NCBI GenBank assembly: GCA_900546645.1
Contig: URDR01000065.1
Location: 1-17,423, forward strand
Direction: 5' to 3'
Length of the DNA: 17,423 bases
Source of the DNA: an uncultured Bacteroides sp.
Lineage (GTDB): Bacteria > Bacteroidota > Bacteroidia > Bacteroidales > Bacteroidaceae
Below the pieces are notes generated by a model. The model was not told where the DNA came from and ran no database searches. It was given only the letters and a program-made list of their open reading frames with translations. Position numbers and translations under genes: made by a program. How positions within the stretch are numbered: position 1 is the stretch's first letter; the number at the start of each line of letters is the position of its first letter. Of the stretch, positions 7,577 to 15,686 are shown one piece after another.

Positions 7577-7604
7577 ATAATAAAAACAATAAAAAATACG
7601 CATT

Positions 7605-8759
7605 ATGAAAAGCATGAAAACATCTATTTTAGGAATGGGAATTTCTCTTATAATGCTTGGCAGCTGTGCCACAAGAGAAACCCAGTCTGTATTAACCTTA
7701 TCAGGACTAAACCCGGCTAATTTTGAAACATTGATAGATGGAGTAAAACCAGTAAAACTGTACACACTAAAAAATGCCAATGGCATGGAAATATGTGTAA
7801 CGAATTTCGGAGGCCGCTTAGTATCAGTCATGGTACCCGACAAGAACGGAAAGATGACCGATGTTGTTTTAGGCTTCGACAGCATTGCCGACTATCAGCA
7901 CATTCCAAGTGACTTTGGAGCTGCCATCGGACGCTATGCAAACCGTATCAAACAAGGAAAAATAACAATCGACGGGAAAGAAATCCAATTACCCCAAAAC
8001 AACTTTGGGCACTGTCTTCATGGAGGTCCTACCGGATGGCAATACCAAGTATATGAAGCAAACCAAACAAACGACAGTACCATCATGCTAACCATGAAAT
8101 CGGCTGACGGAGACAACAATTTCCCCGGAAATGTAACCGCAAATGTAACCTATACTCTGACATCCGACAATGCGATTGACATCAAATACGATGCTACTAC
8201 CGATAAAAAAACTGTTATCAATATGACCAACCACTCTTATTTCAACCTGAGTGGAGACCCCTCAAAACCGGCTACAGACCATATTTTATATGTAGCATCA
8301 GACAGTATAACTCCAGTAGACAGTACATTTATGACCAGTGGGGAAATGATGGCAGTAAAAAATACTCCGTTTGACTTCAACACACCGAAGACCATCGCCC
8401 CGAGTGTAACTGACTTCGACAACGAACAAGTAAAATTCGGAAACGGATTTGACCATAACTGGGTACTGAAGACCAAAGGAGACGCAACACAAGTTGCCGC
8501 TAAATTAACCTGCCCTACTTCAGGCATTACACTTGAAGTATATACAGACGAACCGGGTATCCAAGTATACACAGGAAACTTCCTTGACGGAACCGTAAAA
8601 GGGAAAAAAGGTATTACCTATCCACAAAGAGCTTCAGTATGCTTAGAAACCCAGCACTATCCTGACAGCCCCAACAAGCCACAATGGCCATCGGTTATAT
8701 TAGAACCGGGACAGACCTATCACAGCCATTGTATCTTTAAATTTGGAATTGAAAAATAA
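7605..8759 (+). CDS. Aldose 1-epimerase (mutarotase), lipoprotein
   Basis: This GalM-family enzyme interconverts alpha and beta anomers of aldoses. The 384-residue protein starts with a lipoprotein signal whose lipobox is L18-G19-S20-C21, so it is lipid-anchored outside the cytoplasm. The residues after the cysteine (ATRETQ) lack the acidic run of the Bacteroides surface-export signal, which favours a periplasm-facing location. Conserved parts are GRYANRI (109-115), H139 in HCLHGG, H210 in TNHSYFNL, D283 in GFDHNW, and the catalytic glutamate E348 in LETQHYPDSPN. It is the first gene of the cluster, with araR only 15 bp downstream. L-arabinose as the main substrate is inferred from the neighbours. 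A second ATG three codons in (7614) is a possible alternative start. Confidence 0.93.
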   Translation: MKSMKTSILGMGISLIMLGSCATRETQSVLTLSGLNPANFETLIDGVKPVKLYTLKNANGMEICVTNFGGRLVSVMVPDKNGKMTDVVLGFDSIADYQHIPSDFGAAIGRYANRIKQGKITIDGKEIQLPQNNFGHCLHGGPTGWQYQVYEANQTNDSTIMLTMKSADGDNNFPGNVTANVTYTLTSDNAIDIKYDATTDKKTVINMTNHSYFNLSGDPSKPATDHILYVASDSITPVDSTFMTSGEMMAVKNTPFDFNTPKTIAPSVTDFDNEQVKFGNGFDHNWVLKTKGDATQVAAKLTCPTSGITLEVYTDEPGIQVYTGNFLDGTVKGKKGITYPQRASVCLETQHYPDSPNKPQWPSVILEPGQTYHSHCIFKFGIEK

Positions 8760-8774
8760 AAAAACAGAATAGCT

Positions 8775-9452
8775 ATGACCGCATTTTATCAAAACAACCC
8801 GAAGTTCTATGTCGGCATTGACTGCATCATATTCGGCTTCGACAAGGGTGAATTAAACCTGCTTCTACTCAAGAGAAACTTTGAACCTGCCATGGGGAAA
8901 TGGTCTCTGATGGGAGGATTCATACAAGAAAAAGAAAGTGCGGACGATGCAGCAAAACGTGTATTGAGCGAACTTACCGGTTTGGAAAATGTATATATGG
9001 AACAAATCGGTGCCTTTGGATCAGTTAACCGAGATCCGGGAGAACGTGTTATTTCACTGGCCTACTACGCATTGATCAACATCAATGAATACGACCGTGA
9101 ACTCGTGCAGCAACACAATGCCTACTGGGTCAACATAAATGAGCTGCCCGAGTTGATTTTCGACCATGCTGAAATGGTAGAAAAGGCCCGGATACAAATG
9201 AAGCATAAAGCCTCACGCGCCCCTATCGGCTTTAACATGTTGCCCGAACTGTTCACCCTGCCACAGCTACAAAGTCTCTATGAAGCAATCTACGGAGAAG
9301 TAATGGACAAGCGCAACTTTCGTAAACGCATCGCCGAAATGGGATTTATTGAGAAAACAGAAATGAAAGATAAAACCGGATCAAAAAGAGGAGCCTTTCT
9401 TTATAAATTTAACGACAAGGCATATCAGAAAGATCCTAAATTCAAACTTTAA
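8775..9452 (+). CDS. araR: AraR-like transcriptional regulator, Nudix domain plus winged helix (NrtR type)
   Basis: This 225-residue protein has a Nudix domain (about 10-145) followed by a winged helix-turn-helix (about 155-215, with FTLPQLQSLYEAIYG and the helix NFRKRIAEMGF). It resembles the Bacteroides thetaiotaomicron arabinose regulator AraR, which binds DNA and is released by L-arabinose. The Nudix box is recognisable but broken: G48-x5-E54-x7-R62-V63-L64-S65-E66-L67-T68-G69-L70 replaces the REUxEE core with RVLSEL, so the metal-binding glutamates are incomplete and hydrolase activity is unlikely. The sugar probably binds in this former catalytic domain. The gene is 15 bp after the epimerase and only 5 bp before araD, so it is co-transcribed with its targets. 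Its likely operators are 5308-5323 and 7561-7576. Confidence 0.9.
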   Translation: MTAFYQNNPKFYVGIDCIIFGFDKGELNLLLLKRNFEPAMGKWSLMGGFIQEKESADDAAKRVLSELTGLENVYMEQIGAFGSVNRDPGERVISLAYYALININEYDRELVQQHNAYWVNINELPELIFDHAEMVEKARIQMKHKASRAPIGFNMLPELFTLPQLQSLYEAIYGEVMDKRNFRKRIAEMGFIEKTEMKDKTGSKRGAFLYKFNDKAYQKDPKFKL

Positions 9453-9457
9453 ATATC

Positions 9458-10147
9458 ATGTTAGAAGCACTAAAAGAAAAAGTATTCCATGCTAATCTTG
9501 ATCTGGTTAAGCACGGACTGGTAATTTTCACTTGGGGAAATGTTTCTGCCATTGACCGTGAAAGCGGTCTGGTGGTCATCAAGCCGAGTGGTGTATCTTA
9601 TGACGACATGAAAGCCGACGATATGGTCATTGTTGACCTGGAAGGAAATGTTGTAGAAGGAACCTTGCGCCCGTCGAGCGACACACCGACTCACCTCGCG
9701 CTCTACAAAGCTTTCCCTGAAATCGGAGGCGTAGTTCATACCCACTCTACTTATGCAACCGCATGGGCACAGGCAGGTATGAGTATTCCTAACATAGGAA
9801 CAACACATGCCGACTATTTCCATGAAGCAATTCCTTGCACCGACGACATGACAGAAGAAGAGGTTAAAGGAGCATACGAGCTGGAAACCGGAAACGTCAT
9901 CGTAAAACGCTTCCAGGGAATGAACCCCGTACATACACCGGGAGTGCTAGTAAAAAACCATGGTCCGTTTTCATGGGGAAAAGACGCACACGATGCTGTT
10001 CACAATGCCGTTGTAATGGAGCAAGTAGCTAAAATGGCAAGCATCGCTTTTGCTGTAAACCCCAACCTGACCATGAATCCGCTATTGGTAGAAAAGCATT
10101 TCAACCGTAAACATGGTCCGAATGCTTATTATGGACAGAAAAAATAA
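9458..10147 (+). CDS. araD: L-ribulose-5-phosphate 4-epimerase
   Basis: This class II aldolase-family enzyme converts L-ribulose 5-phosphate to D-xylulose 5-phosphate, the last step of the arabinose branch. At 229 residues it is close to the 231 of E. coli AraD. Zinc ligands H94 and H96 (VVHTHS) and H168 (KNHGP) are present. So are phosphate-site residues K42 and S73-S74-D75, the catalytic D119 (HADY) and the C-terminal Y225 (AYYGQ). Having the D119 and Y225 equivalents separates it from the fuculose-phosphate aldolases of the same fold. It begins 5 bp after araR, indicating tight co-expression, and araA follows after 46 bp with no hairpin between. Confidence 0.96.
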   Translation: MLEALKEKVFHANLDLVKHGLVIFTWGNVSAIDRESGLVVIKPSGVSYDDMKADDMVIVDLEGNVVEGTLRPSSDTPTHLALYKAFPEIGGVVHTHSTYATAWAQAGMSIPNIGTTHADYFHEAIPCTDDMTEEEVKGAYELETGNVIVKRFQGMNPVHTPGVLVKNHGPFSWGKDAHDAVHNAVVMEQVAKMASIAFAVNPNLTMNPLLVEKHFNRKHGPNAYYGQKK

Positions 10148-10193
10148 ACAAGATTTTTTTATAAACATATAAACTTACCTAAAACAAAATATT

Positions 10194-11720
10194 ATGAACG
10201 CTTTTAGTCAATATGAAGTATGGTTCGTAACAGGAGCTCAGCTCCTTTACGGAGGTGACGCTGTAGTTGCAGTAGACGCACATAGTAATGAAATGGTAGC
10301 AGGCTTGAATGCCAGCGGTAAATTGCCTGTAAAAGTAGTATATAAAGGTACAGCAAACTCTTCTAAAGAAGTAGAAGCAGTATTCAAAGCAGCCAATAAC
10401 GATGAAAAATGTATTGGTGTAATTACATGGATGCACACTTTCTCTCCGGCAAAAATGTGGATTCACGGTTTGCAGCAGTTGAAAAAACCTTTGATGCACT
10501 TACACACCCAGTTCAATAAGGAAATTCCTTGGGACACCATGGACATGGATTTCATGAACTTAAACCAGTCGGCTCACGGCGACCGCGAATTTGGTCACAT
10601 CTGTACTCGTATGCGTATCCGTCGTAAAGTAGTGGTAGGCTATTGGAAAGACGAAGATACCTTACATAAAATCGCTGTCTGGATGCGTGTCTGCGCAGGA
10701 TGGGCTGACTCACAAGATATGCTGATTCTCCGCTTTGGCGACCAGATGAACAATGTTGCCGTTACCGACGGTGATAAAGTTGAAGCAGAACAGCGTATGG
10801 GATACCATGTAGACTACTGCCCTGCCAGCGAACTGATGAAATACCACAAAGAAGTAAAAGACGAAGATGTCAATGCATTGGTACAGACTTACTTCAACGA
10901 ATACGATCACGATGCAGAGTTAGAAGACAAGTCAACTGAAGCCTACCAGAAAGTATGGAATGCCGCAAAAGCTGAATTGGCTCTCCGTGCCATCCTGACT
11001 GCAAAAGGTGCAAAAGGTTTCACTACCAACTTCGATGACCTGGGTCAGACTGACGGCAGCTATTTCGATCAGATTCCAGGATTGGCTTCACAGCGCTTAA
11101 TGGCTGAGGGTTACGGATTCGGTGCAGAAGGCGACTGGAAATCGGCTGCTCTTTACCGCACTGTATGGGTAATGAACCAAGGATTGTCAAAAGGATGTTC
11201 TTTCTTGGAAGACTATACACTGAATTTCGATGGTGCCAACAGTTCTATCCTTCAGTCACACATGCTTGAAGTTTGTCCGCTGATTGCATCAAACAAACCT
11301 CGCCTGGAAGTACACTTCTTAGGCATCGGTGTACGCAAGAGCCAGACTGCACGTCTCGTCTTCACCTCAAAAACCGGCAAAGGATGTACTGCTACCGTTA
11401 TCGACATGGGCAACCGTTTCCGCCTGATAGTAAACGATGTAGAATGCATCGAGCCGAAACCACTTCCAAAACTTCCGGTTGCTTCAGCATTGTGGATTCC
11501 GCAGCCTAACTTCGAAGTAGGTGCAGGCGCATGGATTTTGGCTGGTGGTACACACCACTCTTGTTTCTCATACGACTTGACAGCTGAATACTGGGAAGAC
11601 TATGCAGAAATCGCCGGAATCGAAATGGTACATATCAACAAAGACACCACCATCAGCGAATTCAAAAAAGAACTTCGCATGAACGAAGTGTATTACATGC
11701 TTAACAAAGCACTTTGCTAA
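10194..11720 (+). CDS. araA: L-arabinose isomerase
   Basis: This cytoplasmic metal-dependent enzyme converts L-arabinose to L-ribulose, the first catabolic step. The 508 residues compare with 500 in E. coli. The metal-binding and catalytic residues align with the E. coli set: E312 (GAEGDWK), E339 (SFLEDYT), H356 (QSHMLEVCP) and the pair H454-H455 (GGTHHSCF). The N-terminus EVWFVTGAQLLYGG and the segment WMHTFSPAKMWI (79-90) are also typical. The 46-bp gap after araD is AT-rich and holds no recognisable promoter, so the gene is read as the fourth member of the epimerase-araR-araD-araA unit. Confidence 0.97.
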   Translation: MNAFSQYEVWFVTGAQLLYGGDAVVAVDAHSNEMVAGLNASGKLPVKVVYKGTANSSKEVEAVFKAANNDEKCIGVITWMHTFSPAKMWIHGLQQLKKPLMHLHTQFNKEIPWDTMDMDFMNLNQSAHGDREFGHICTRMRIRRKVVVGYWKDEDTLHKIAVWMRVCAGWADSQDMLILRFGDQMNNVAVTDGDKVEAEQRMGYHVDYCPASELMKYHKEVKDEDVNALVQTYFNEYDHDAELEDKSTEAYQKVWNAAKAELALRAILTAKGAKGFTTNFDDLGQTDGSYFDQIPGLASQRLMAEGYGFGAEGDWKSAALYRTVWVMNQGLSKGCSFLEDYTLNFDGANSSILQSHMLEVCPLIASNKPRLEVHFLGIGVRKSQTARLVFTSKTGKGCTATVIDMGNRFRLIVNDVECIEPKPLPKLPVASALWIPQPNFEVGAGAWILAGGTHHSCFSYDLTAEYWEDYAEIAGIEMVHINKDTTISEFKKELRMNEVYYMLNKALC

Positions 11721-11821
11721 TACGTAATCATGCAAATTAGGTTAGTTATAGAAGGGATATTTTCGTTGGAGTTGTCACATTTGTTGTTGTTCCGTTTGGG
11801 AAGAGAACCTGAATTTATGTT

Positions 11822-11859
11822 TCTGCAAAGAGTCTCAGCCCAAGCCCGCCTGAGCGGGC
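11822..11859. repeat. GC-rich hairpin in a possible dispersed intergenic repeat
   Basis: GCCCGC-CTGA-GCGGGC (11844-11859) is a perfect 6-bp GC stem with a 4-nt loop in an otherwise AT-rich gap, with no T tract, so it is not an ordinary terminator. The bases before it share TCTGCAAA (11822-11829) and AGTCTCAGCC (11831-11840) with another intergenic stretch (7326-7333 and 7346-7355), though with different spacing. This suggests two diverged copies of an intergenic element. Confidence 0.4.
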
Positions 11860-11904
11860 GGCAACTCCTCACTTATCCCCCACTTTAACCCCTATCATTG
11901 CACT

Positions 11905-11949
11905 AAATAAAAGTGTCGGCAAACAGTTTTGCTTGCCACACTTTTATTT
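11905..11949. terminator. Long hairpin between araA and the kinase: terminator or attenuator
   Basis: The arms 11905-11916 (AAATAAAAGTGT) and 11938-11949 (its exact complement) pair over 12 bp. After one bulged C (11917), GGCAA/TTGCC (11918-11922 with 11933-11937) adds 5 bp around a 10-nt loop. An alternative inner pairing GCAAA-CAGT-TTTGC is possible. The descending arm ends TTTTATTT, as expected for a terminator on either strand. It lies 184 bp after the araA stop and only 39 bp before the kinase ATG, so it could end the araA transcript or limit read-through into the kinase. Confidence 0.65.
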
Positions 11950-11988
11950 CTCATTTCATATTATCAACTCTTTTATACAAAAATCACT

Positions 11989-13587
11989 ATGAAATTAGAC
12001 GCAAAGTCAACCATCGAAGCCGGGAAAGCAATTCTCGGTATCGAATTTGGTTCAACACGTATCAAAGCTGTCTTGATAGACCAAAACAACCAACCGATTG
12101 CTCAAGGAAGCCACAGCTGGGAAAATCAGCTGGTCGACGGACTTTGGACTTATAGCATTGAAGCTATTTGGAACGGACTTCAAGATTGTTATGCAGACCT
12201 TCGCTCAGAGGTAAACAAACTATATAACACAGAAATTGAAACGTTAGCTGCCATCGGTGTAAGTGCCATGATGCATGGTTACATGGCTTTTAATGATAAA
12301 GAAGAAATTCTTGTACCTTTCCGTACATGGAGAAATACCAACACCGGAAAAGCTGCCGAAGAATTATCATCTCTCTTTGTTTATAACATCCCCTTGCGCT
12401 GGAGCATCTCTCACCTCTATCAAGCTATTCTGAACAATGAATCTCACGTAAAAGACATCAACTTCCTGACCACACTGGCTGGATATGTTCACTGGCAGAT
12501 TACAGGAGAGAAAGTTTTAGGCATAGGCGATGCTTCCGGTATGCTCCCCATTGACCCTGCTACTAAAAACTATTCGGCCGACATGATTGCCAAATTTGAT
12601 AATCTGATTGCTCCGAGAGGTTATAGCTGGAAACTGACCGACATTTTACCGAAGGTATTGCTTGCCGGAGAAAATGCAGGATGCCTGACTGCAGAAGGAG
12701 CTAAAAAGCTCGATGCATCCGGACACCTGAAAGCCGGAATTCCGGTTTGTCCTCCCGAAGGCGATGCCGGTACAGGTATGGTAGCCACCAATGCCGTTAA
12801 GCAACGTACAGGTAACGTTTCAGCAGGAACTTCTTCTTTCTCAATGATTGTTTTGGAAAAAGACCTGTCGAAACCTTACGAAATGATTGATATGGTAACT
12901 ACCCCCGACGGAAGTCTGGTGGCAATGGTTCACTGCAACAATTGTACCTCCGACCTGAACGCATGGGTGAACCTGTTCAAAGAATACCAAGAACTGTTAG
13001 GCATCCCCGTTGATATGGATGAGCTTTACGGCAAACTCTATAACCATGCACTTACAGGCGATGCAGACTGTGGAGGTTTGATTTCATACAATTACATTTC
13101 AGGCGAACCCGTAACCGGCTTAGCTGAAGGAAGACCCTTATTCGTACGTTCTGCAAACGACAAATTCAACCTTGCCAATTTCATGCGTGCACATTTATAC
13201 GGCTCAGTAGGTGTACTAAAAATAGGCAACGACATTCTCTTCAACGAAGAAAAAATCAAAGTCGACCGCATTACAGGTCATGGTGGTTTATTCAGAACCA
13301 AGGGAGTGGGTCAACGTATATTGGCAGCAGCCATCAATTCGCCGATTTCCGTAATGGAAACAGCTGGTGAAGGAGGTGCTTGGGGCATTGCCCTACTGGG
13401 TTCCTACCTTGTAAACAATACAGAAAAACAAAGCCTTGCCGATTTCTTGGACGCTAAGGTATTTGCAGGAGATGCAGGTGTAGAAATTGTTCCTACAGCC
13501 GACGATGTGGCAGGATTTAACGCATACATTGAAGAATATAAAGCAGGGCTTCCCATTGAAGAAGCTGCAGCAAAGTTCAAGAAATAA
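11989..13587 (+). CDS. FGGY-family carbohydrate kinase, probable L-ribulokinase
   Basis: This 532-residue protein should phosphorylate a ketopentose with ATP. It has the N-terminal phosphate loop GIEFGSTRIKAVLID (17-31), the catalytic aspartate D259 in PEGDAGTGM, TGHGGLF, and GEGGAWGIALLG in the C-terminal ATP-binding half. Databases tend to call this type xylulokinase. Its place after araA, the absence of another kinase, and the need to phosphorylate L-ribulose make ribulokinase (the araB role) more likely; xylulokinase activity remains possible. I chose the ATG at 11989 because the protein then starts MKLDAKSTIEAGKAILGIEFG. An in-frame TTG start at 11929 would add 20 hydrophobic residues encoded partly within the hairpin. 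No convincing TAnnTTTG promoter was found between the hairpin and the gene. Confidence 0.88.
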   Translation: MKLDAKSTIEAGKAILGIEFGSTRIKAVLIDQNNQPIAQGSHSWENQLVDGLWTYSIEAIWNGLQDCYADLRSEVNKLYNTEIETLAAIGVSAMMHGYMAFNDKEEILVPFRTWRNTNTGKAAEELSSLFVYNIPLRWSISHLYQAILNNESHVKDINFLTTLAGYVHWQITGEKVLGIGDASGMLPIDPATKNYSADMIAKFDNLIAPRGYSWKLTDILPKVLLAGENAGCLTAEGAKKLDASGHLKAGIPVCPPEGDAGTGMVATNAVKQRTGNVSAGTSSFSMIVLEKDLSKPYEMIDMVTTPDGSLVAMVHCNNCTSDLNAWVNLFKEYQELLGIPVDMDELYGKLYNHALTGDADCGGLISYNYISGEPVTGLAEGRPLFVRSANDKFNLANFMRAHLYGSVGVLKIGNDILFNEEKIKVDRITGHGGLFRTKGVGQRILAAAINSPISVMETAGEGGAWGIALLGSYLVNNTEKQSLADFLDAKVFAGDAGVEIVPTADDVAGFNAYIEEYKAGLPIEEAAAKFKK

Positions 13588-13598
13588 AGAAAAATTAG

Positions 13599-13606
13599 TA
13601 TCTTTG
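13599..13606 (+). promoter_or_regulatory. Candidate -7 promoter box for tkt-rpiB
   Basis: TATCTTTG fully matches TAnnTTTG and lies 64 bp upstream of the transketolase ATG, implying a leader of about 58 nt. No TTTG -33 element is seen at 19-21 bp. A small GCGG-AAAA-CCGC hairpin (13630-13641) sits in the leader. With no terminator after the kinase, read-through is also possible. Confidence 0.5.
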
Positions 13607-13670
13607 CCACCATTAAACTTAACAGACAAGCGGAAAACCGCATTTATTAGCACTCAAATAAACTATTAAT

Positions 13671-15686
13671 ATGAACAGCAAACAAGTAATGAACCACGCA
13701 GCCGATAACATCCGTATCTTAGCTGCATCAATGGTTGAAAAAGCAAAATCAGGACATCCGGGTGGTGCTATGGGAGGCGCCGATTTCATCAATGTATTGT
13801 ATTCAGAATTCTTACAATACGACCCGCAAAATCCGAAGTGGGAAGGTCGTGACCGTTTCTTCTTGGACCCAGGTCACATGGCTCCGATGTTATATTCTCA
13901 GTTGGCTTTGATTGGCAAATTCAGCATTGACGAACTCAAACAACTTCGTCAGTGGGACTCTCCTACTCCCGGACATCCGGAAGTAGACGTGATGCGTGGA
14001 ATTGAAAACACATCAGGTCCGTTAGGACAAGGTCACGTGTTTGCTGTCGGTGCAGCGATTGCTGCTAAGTTTCTGGCTGCACGCACCGGAAACCCGACAT
14101 TCGCAAAAGAAACGATTTATGCTTATATTTCTGACGGCGGTATCCAGGAAGAAATTTCTCAGGGTAGCGGACGTATTGCCGGAACATTAGGTTTGGACAA
14201 CCTGATTATGTTCTACGACTCAAACGACATTCAGCTGTCTACCGAAACAAAAGATGTTACTACAGAAGACACTGCAATGAAATATCGCGCTTGGGGATGG
14301 AACGTTATCGAAATCAACGGTAATGACTGCGAACAAATCCGTGAAGCATTAAATGCAGCTAAAGCAGAAGACAAACGCCCGACATTGATTATCGGTAAAT
14401 GTATCATGGGTAAAGGTGCACGTAAAGATGACAACTCTTCTTACGAACACAACTGCAAGACCCATGGTGCTCCTCTGGGTGGCGATGCCTATAAGAACAC
14501 GATGGTTAACTTAGGAGCTGACCCTGAAAATCCGTTTGTTATCTTCGATGATGTAAAAGAACTATATGCAAAACGTGCTGAAGAACTGAAAGCAATCGTT
14601 GCTGCGCGTCATGAAGAAGAACAAGCTTGGGCTGCTGCAAACCCTGAAAAGGCTGCTCAGCAAAACGAATGGTTCAGCGGTGCTGCTCCGAAAGTGGATT
14701 GGGCTGGTATCCAGCAGAAAGCAAACGATGCAACCCGTAATGCCTCAGCTACTGTATTAGGAGCTTTGGCTCAGCAGGTTCCTAATATGATTTGTGCTTC
14801 AGCCGACCTCTCTAATTCTGACAAGACTGACGGTTTCTTGAAAAAGACTCACGCATTTACCAACGGTGACTTCAGCGGAGCATTCTTCCAGGCAGGTGTA
14901 GCAGAGCTTACTATGGCATGCTGCTGTATCGGTATGGCTCTTCATGGAGGTGTAATCGCTGCCTGCGGTACTTTCTTCGTATTCTCAGACTACATGAAAC
15001 CAGCCGTACGTATGGCTGCCCTCATGCAGTTGCCGGTTAAATTTATCTGGACACACGATGCATTCCGCGTAGGTGAAGACGGTCCTACTCACGAACCGGT
15101 AGAACAGGAAGCTCAGATCCGCTTGATGGAAAAACTGAAAAACCATCATGGCAAAAACTCAATGTTGGTAGTACGTCCGGCTGACGCAGAAGAAACTACT
15201 GCTTGCTGGAAACTGGCAATGGAAAACATTGACACTCCTACTGGTTTGATTTTGTCTCGCCAGAATATCACCAACTTACCTGAAGGAAACGACTATAGCC
15301 AGGCAGCTAAAGGTGCTTACATTGTAGCCGGATCGCAAGAAAACCCGGATGTAATTTTGGTTGCTTCAGGCTCAGAAGTTGCTACTTTAGTGGCTGGTGC
15401 TGAATTACTGAACAAAGACGGTGTAAAAACCCGTATCGTTTCAGTTCCGTCTGAAGGATTGTTCCGCAGCCAGAGCAAAGAATACCAGGAAAGCATCATC
15501 CCTACAGGAGCTAAAATATTTGGTCTGACAGCCGGACTTCCTGTAAACTTGCAGGGACTGGTAGGAGCCAACGGAAAAGTTTGGGGATTGGAATCATTCG
15601 GTTTCTCTGCTCCTTACAAAGTTTTGGATGAGAAACTGGGATTCACCGCTGAAAATGTATACAACCAAGTAAAAGCAATGCTCTAA
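13671..15686 (+). CDS. tkt: Transketolase
   Basis: This thiamine diphosphate enzyme moves two-carbon units between xylulose 5-phosphate and aldose phosphates in the non-oxidative pentose phosphate pathway, using the product of AraD. The 671 residues are full length. Active-site residues H29 (GHPGG), H69 (DPGHMAP), H102, D155 and N185 (cofactor metal), E412 (AGVAELTM) and H474 (GEDGPTHEPVE) are present. The cofactor motif reads S154-D155-G156-G157-I158-Q159-E160-E161 where the usual form is GDGxxxEG. The metal aspartate and following glycine are kept, but the first glycine is serine. It starts 83 bp after the kinase and overlaps rpiB by one base. Placement beside the arabinose genes suggests a dedicated or co-induced copy; the window cannot show whether another copy exists. 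Confidence 0.95.
   Translation: MNSKQVMNHAADNIRILAASMVEKAKSGHPGGAMGGADFINVLYSEFLQYDPQNPKWEGRDRFFLDPGHMAPMLYSQLALIGKFSIDELKQLRQWDSPTPGHPEVDVMRGIENTSGPLGQGHVFAVGAAIAAKFLAARTGNPTFAKETIYAYISDGGIQEEISQGSGRIAGTLGLDNLIMFYDSNDIQLSTETKDVTTEDTAMKYRAWGWNVIEINGNDCEQIREALNAAKAEDKRPTLIIGKCIMGKGARKDDNSSYEHNCKTHGAPLGGDAYKNTMVNLGADPENPFVIFDDVKELYAKRAEELKAIVAARHEEEQAWAAANPEKAAQQNEWFSGAAPKVDWAGIQQKANDATRNASATVLGALAQQVPNMICASADLSNSDKTDGFLKKTHAFTNGDFSGAFFQAGVAELTMACCCIGMALHGGVIAACGTFFVFSDYMKPAVRMAALMQLPVKFIWTHDAFRVGEDGPTHEPVEQEAQIRLMEKLKNHHGKNSMLVVRPADAEETTACWKLAMENIDTPTGLILSRQNITNLPEGNDYSQAAKGAYIVAGSQENPDVILVASGSEVATLVAGAELLNKDGVKTRIVSVPSEGLFRSQSKEYQESIIPTGAKIFGLTAGLPVNLQGLVGANGKVWGLESFGFSAPYKVLDEKLGFTAENVYNQVKAML

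Noticed and set aside
7144..7604. Possible riboswitch or small RNA in the 461-bp gap before the epimerase
   Set aside because: Beyond the terminator, short repeats, palindrome and operator I found no conserved riboswitch core or stable multi-stem structure, and the inferred leader is only about 27 nt.
11745..11890. Possible pseudogene remnant in the araA-kinase gap
   Set aside because: Translations of both strands give short frames with no recognisable protein motif; the hairpin and shared words fit a non-coding repeat better.
11929..11988. Upstream in-frame extension of the kinase starting at a TTG codon, adding a hydrophobic 20-residue leader
   Set aside because: The added codons begin inside the 11905-11949 hairpin, and the conserved FGGY N-terminus begins just after the ATG at 11989; a cytoplasmic kinase needs no leader.
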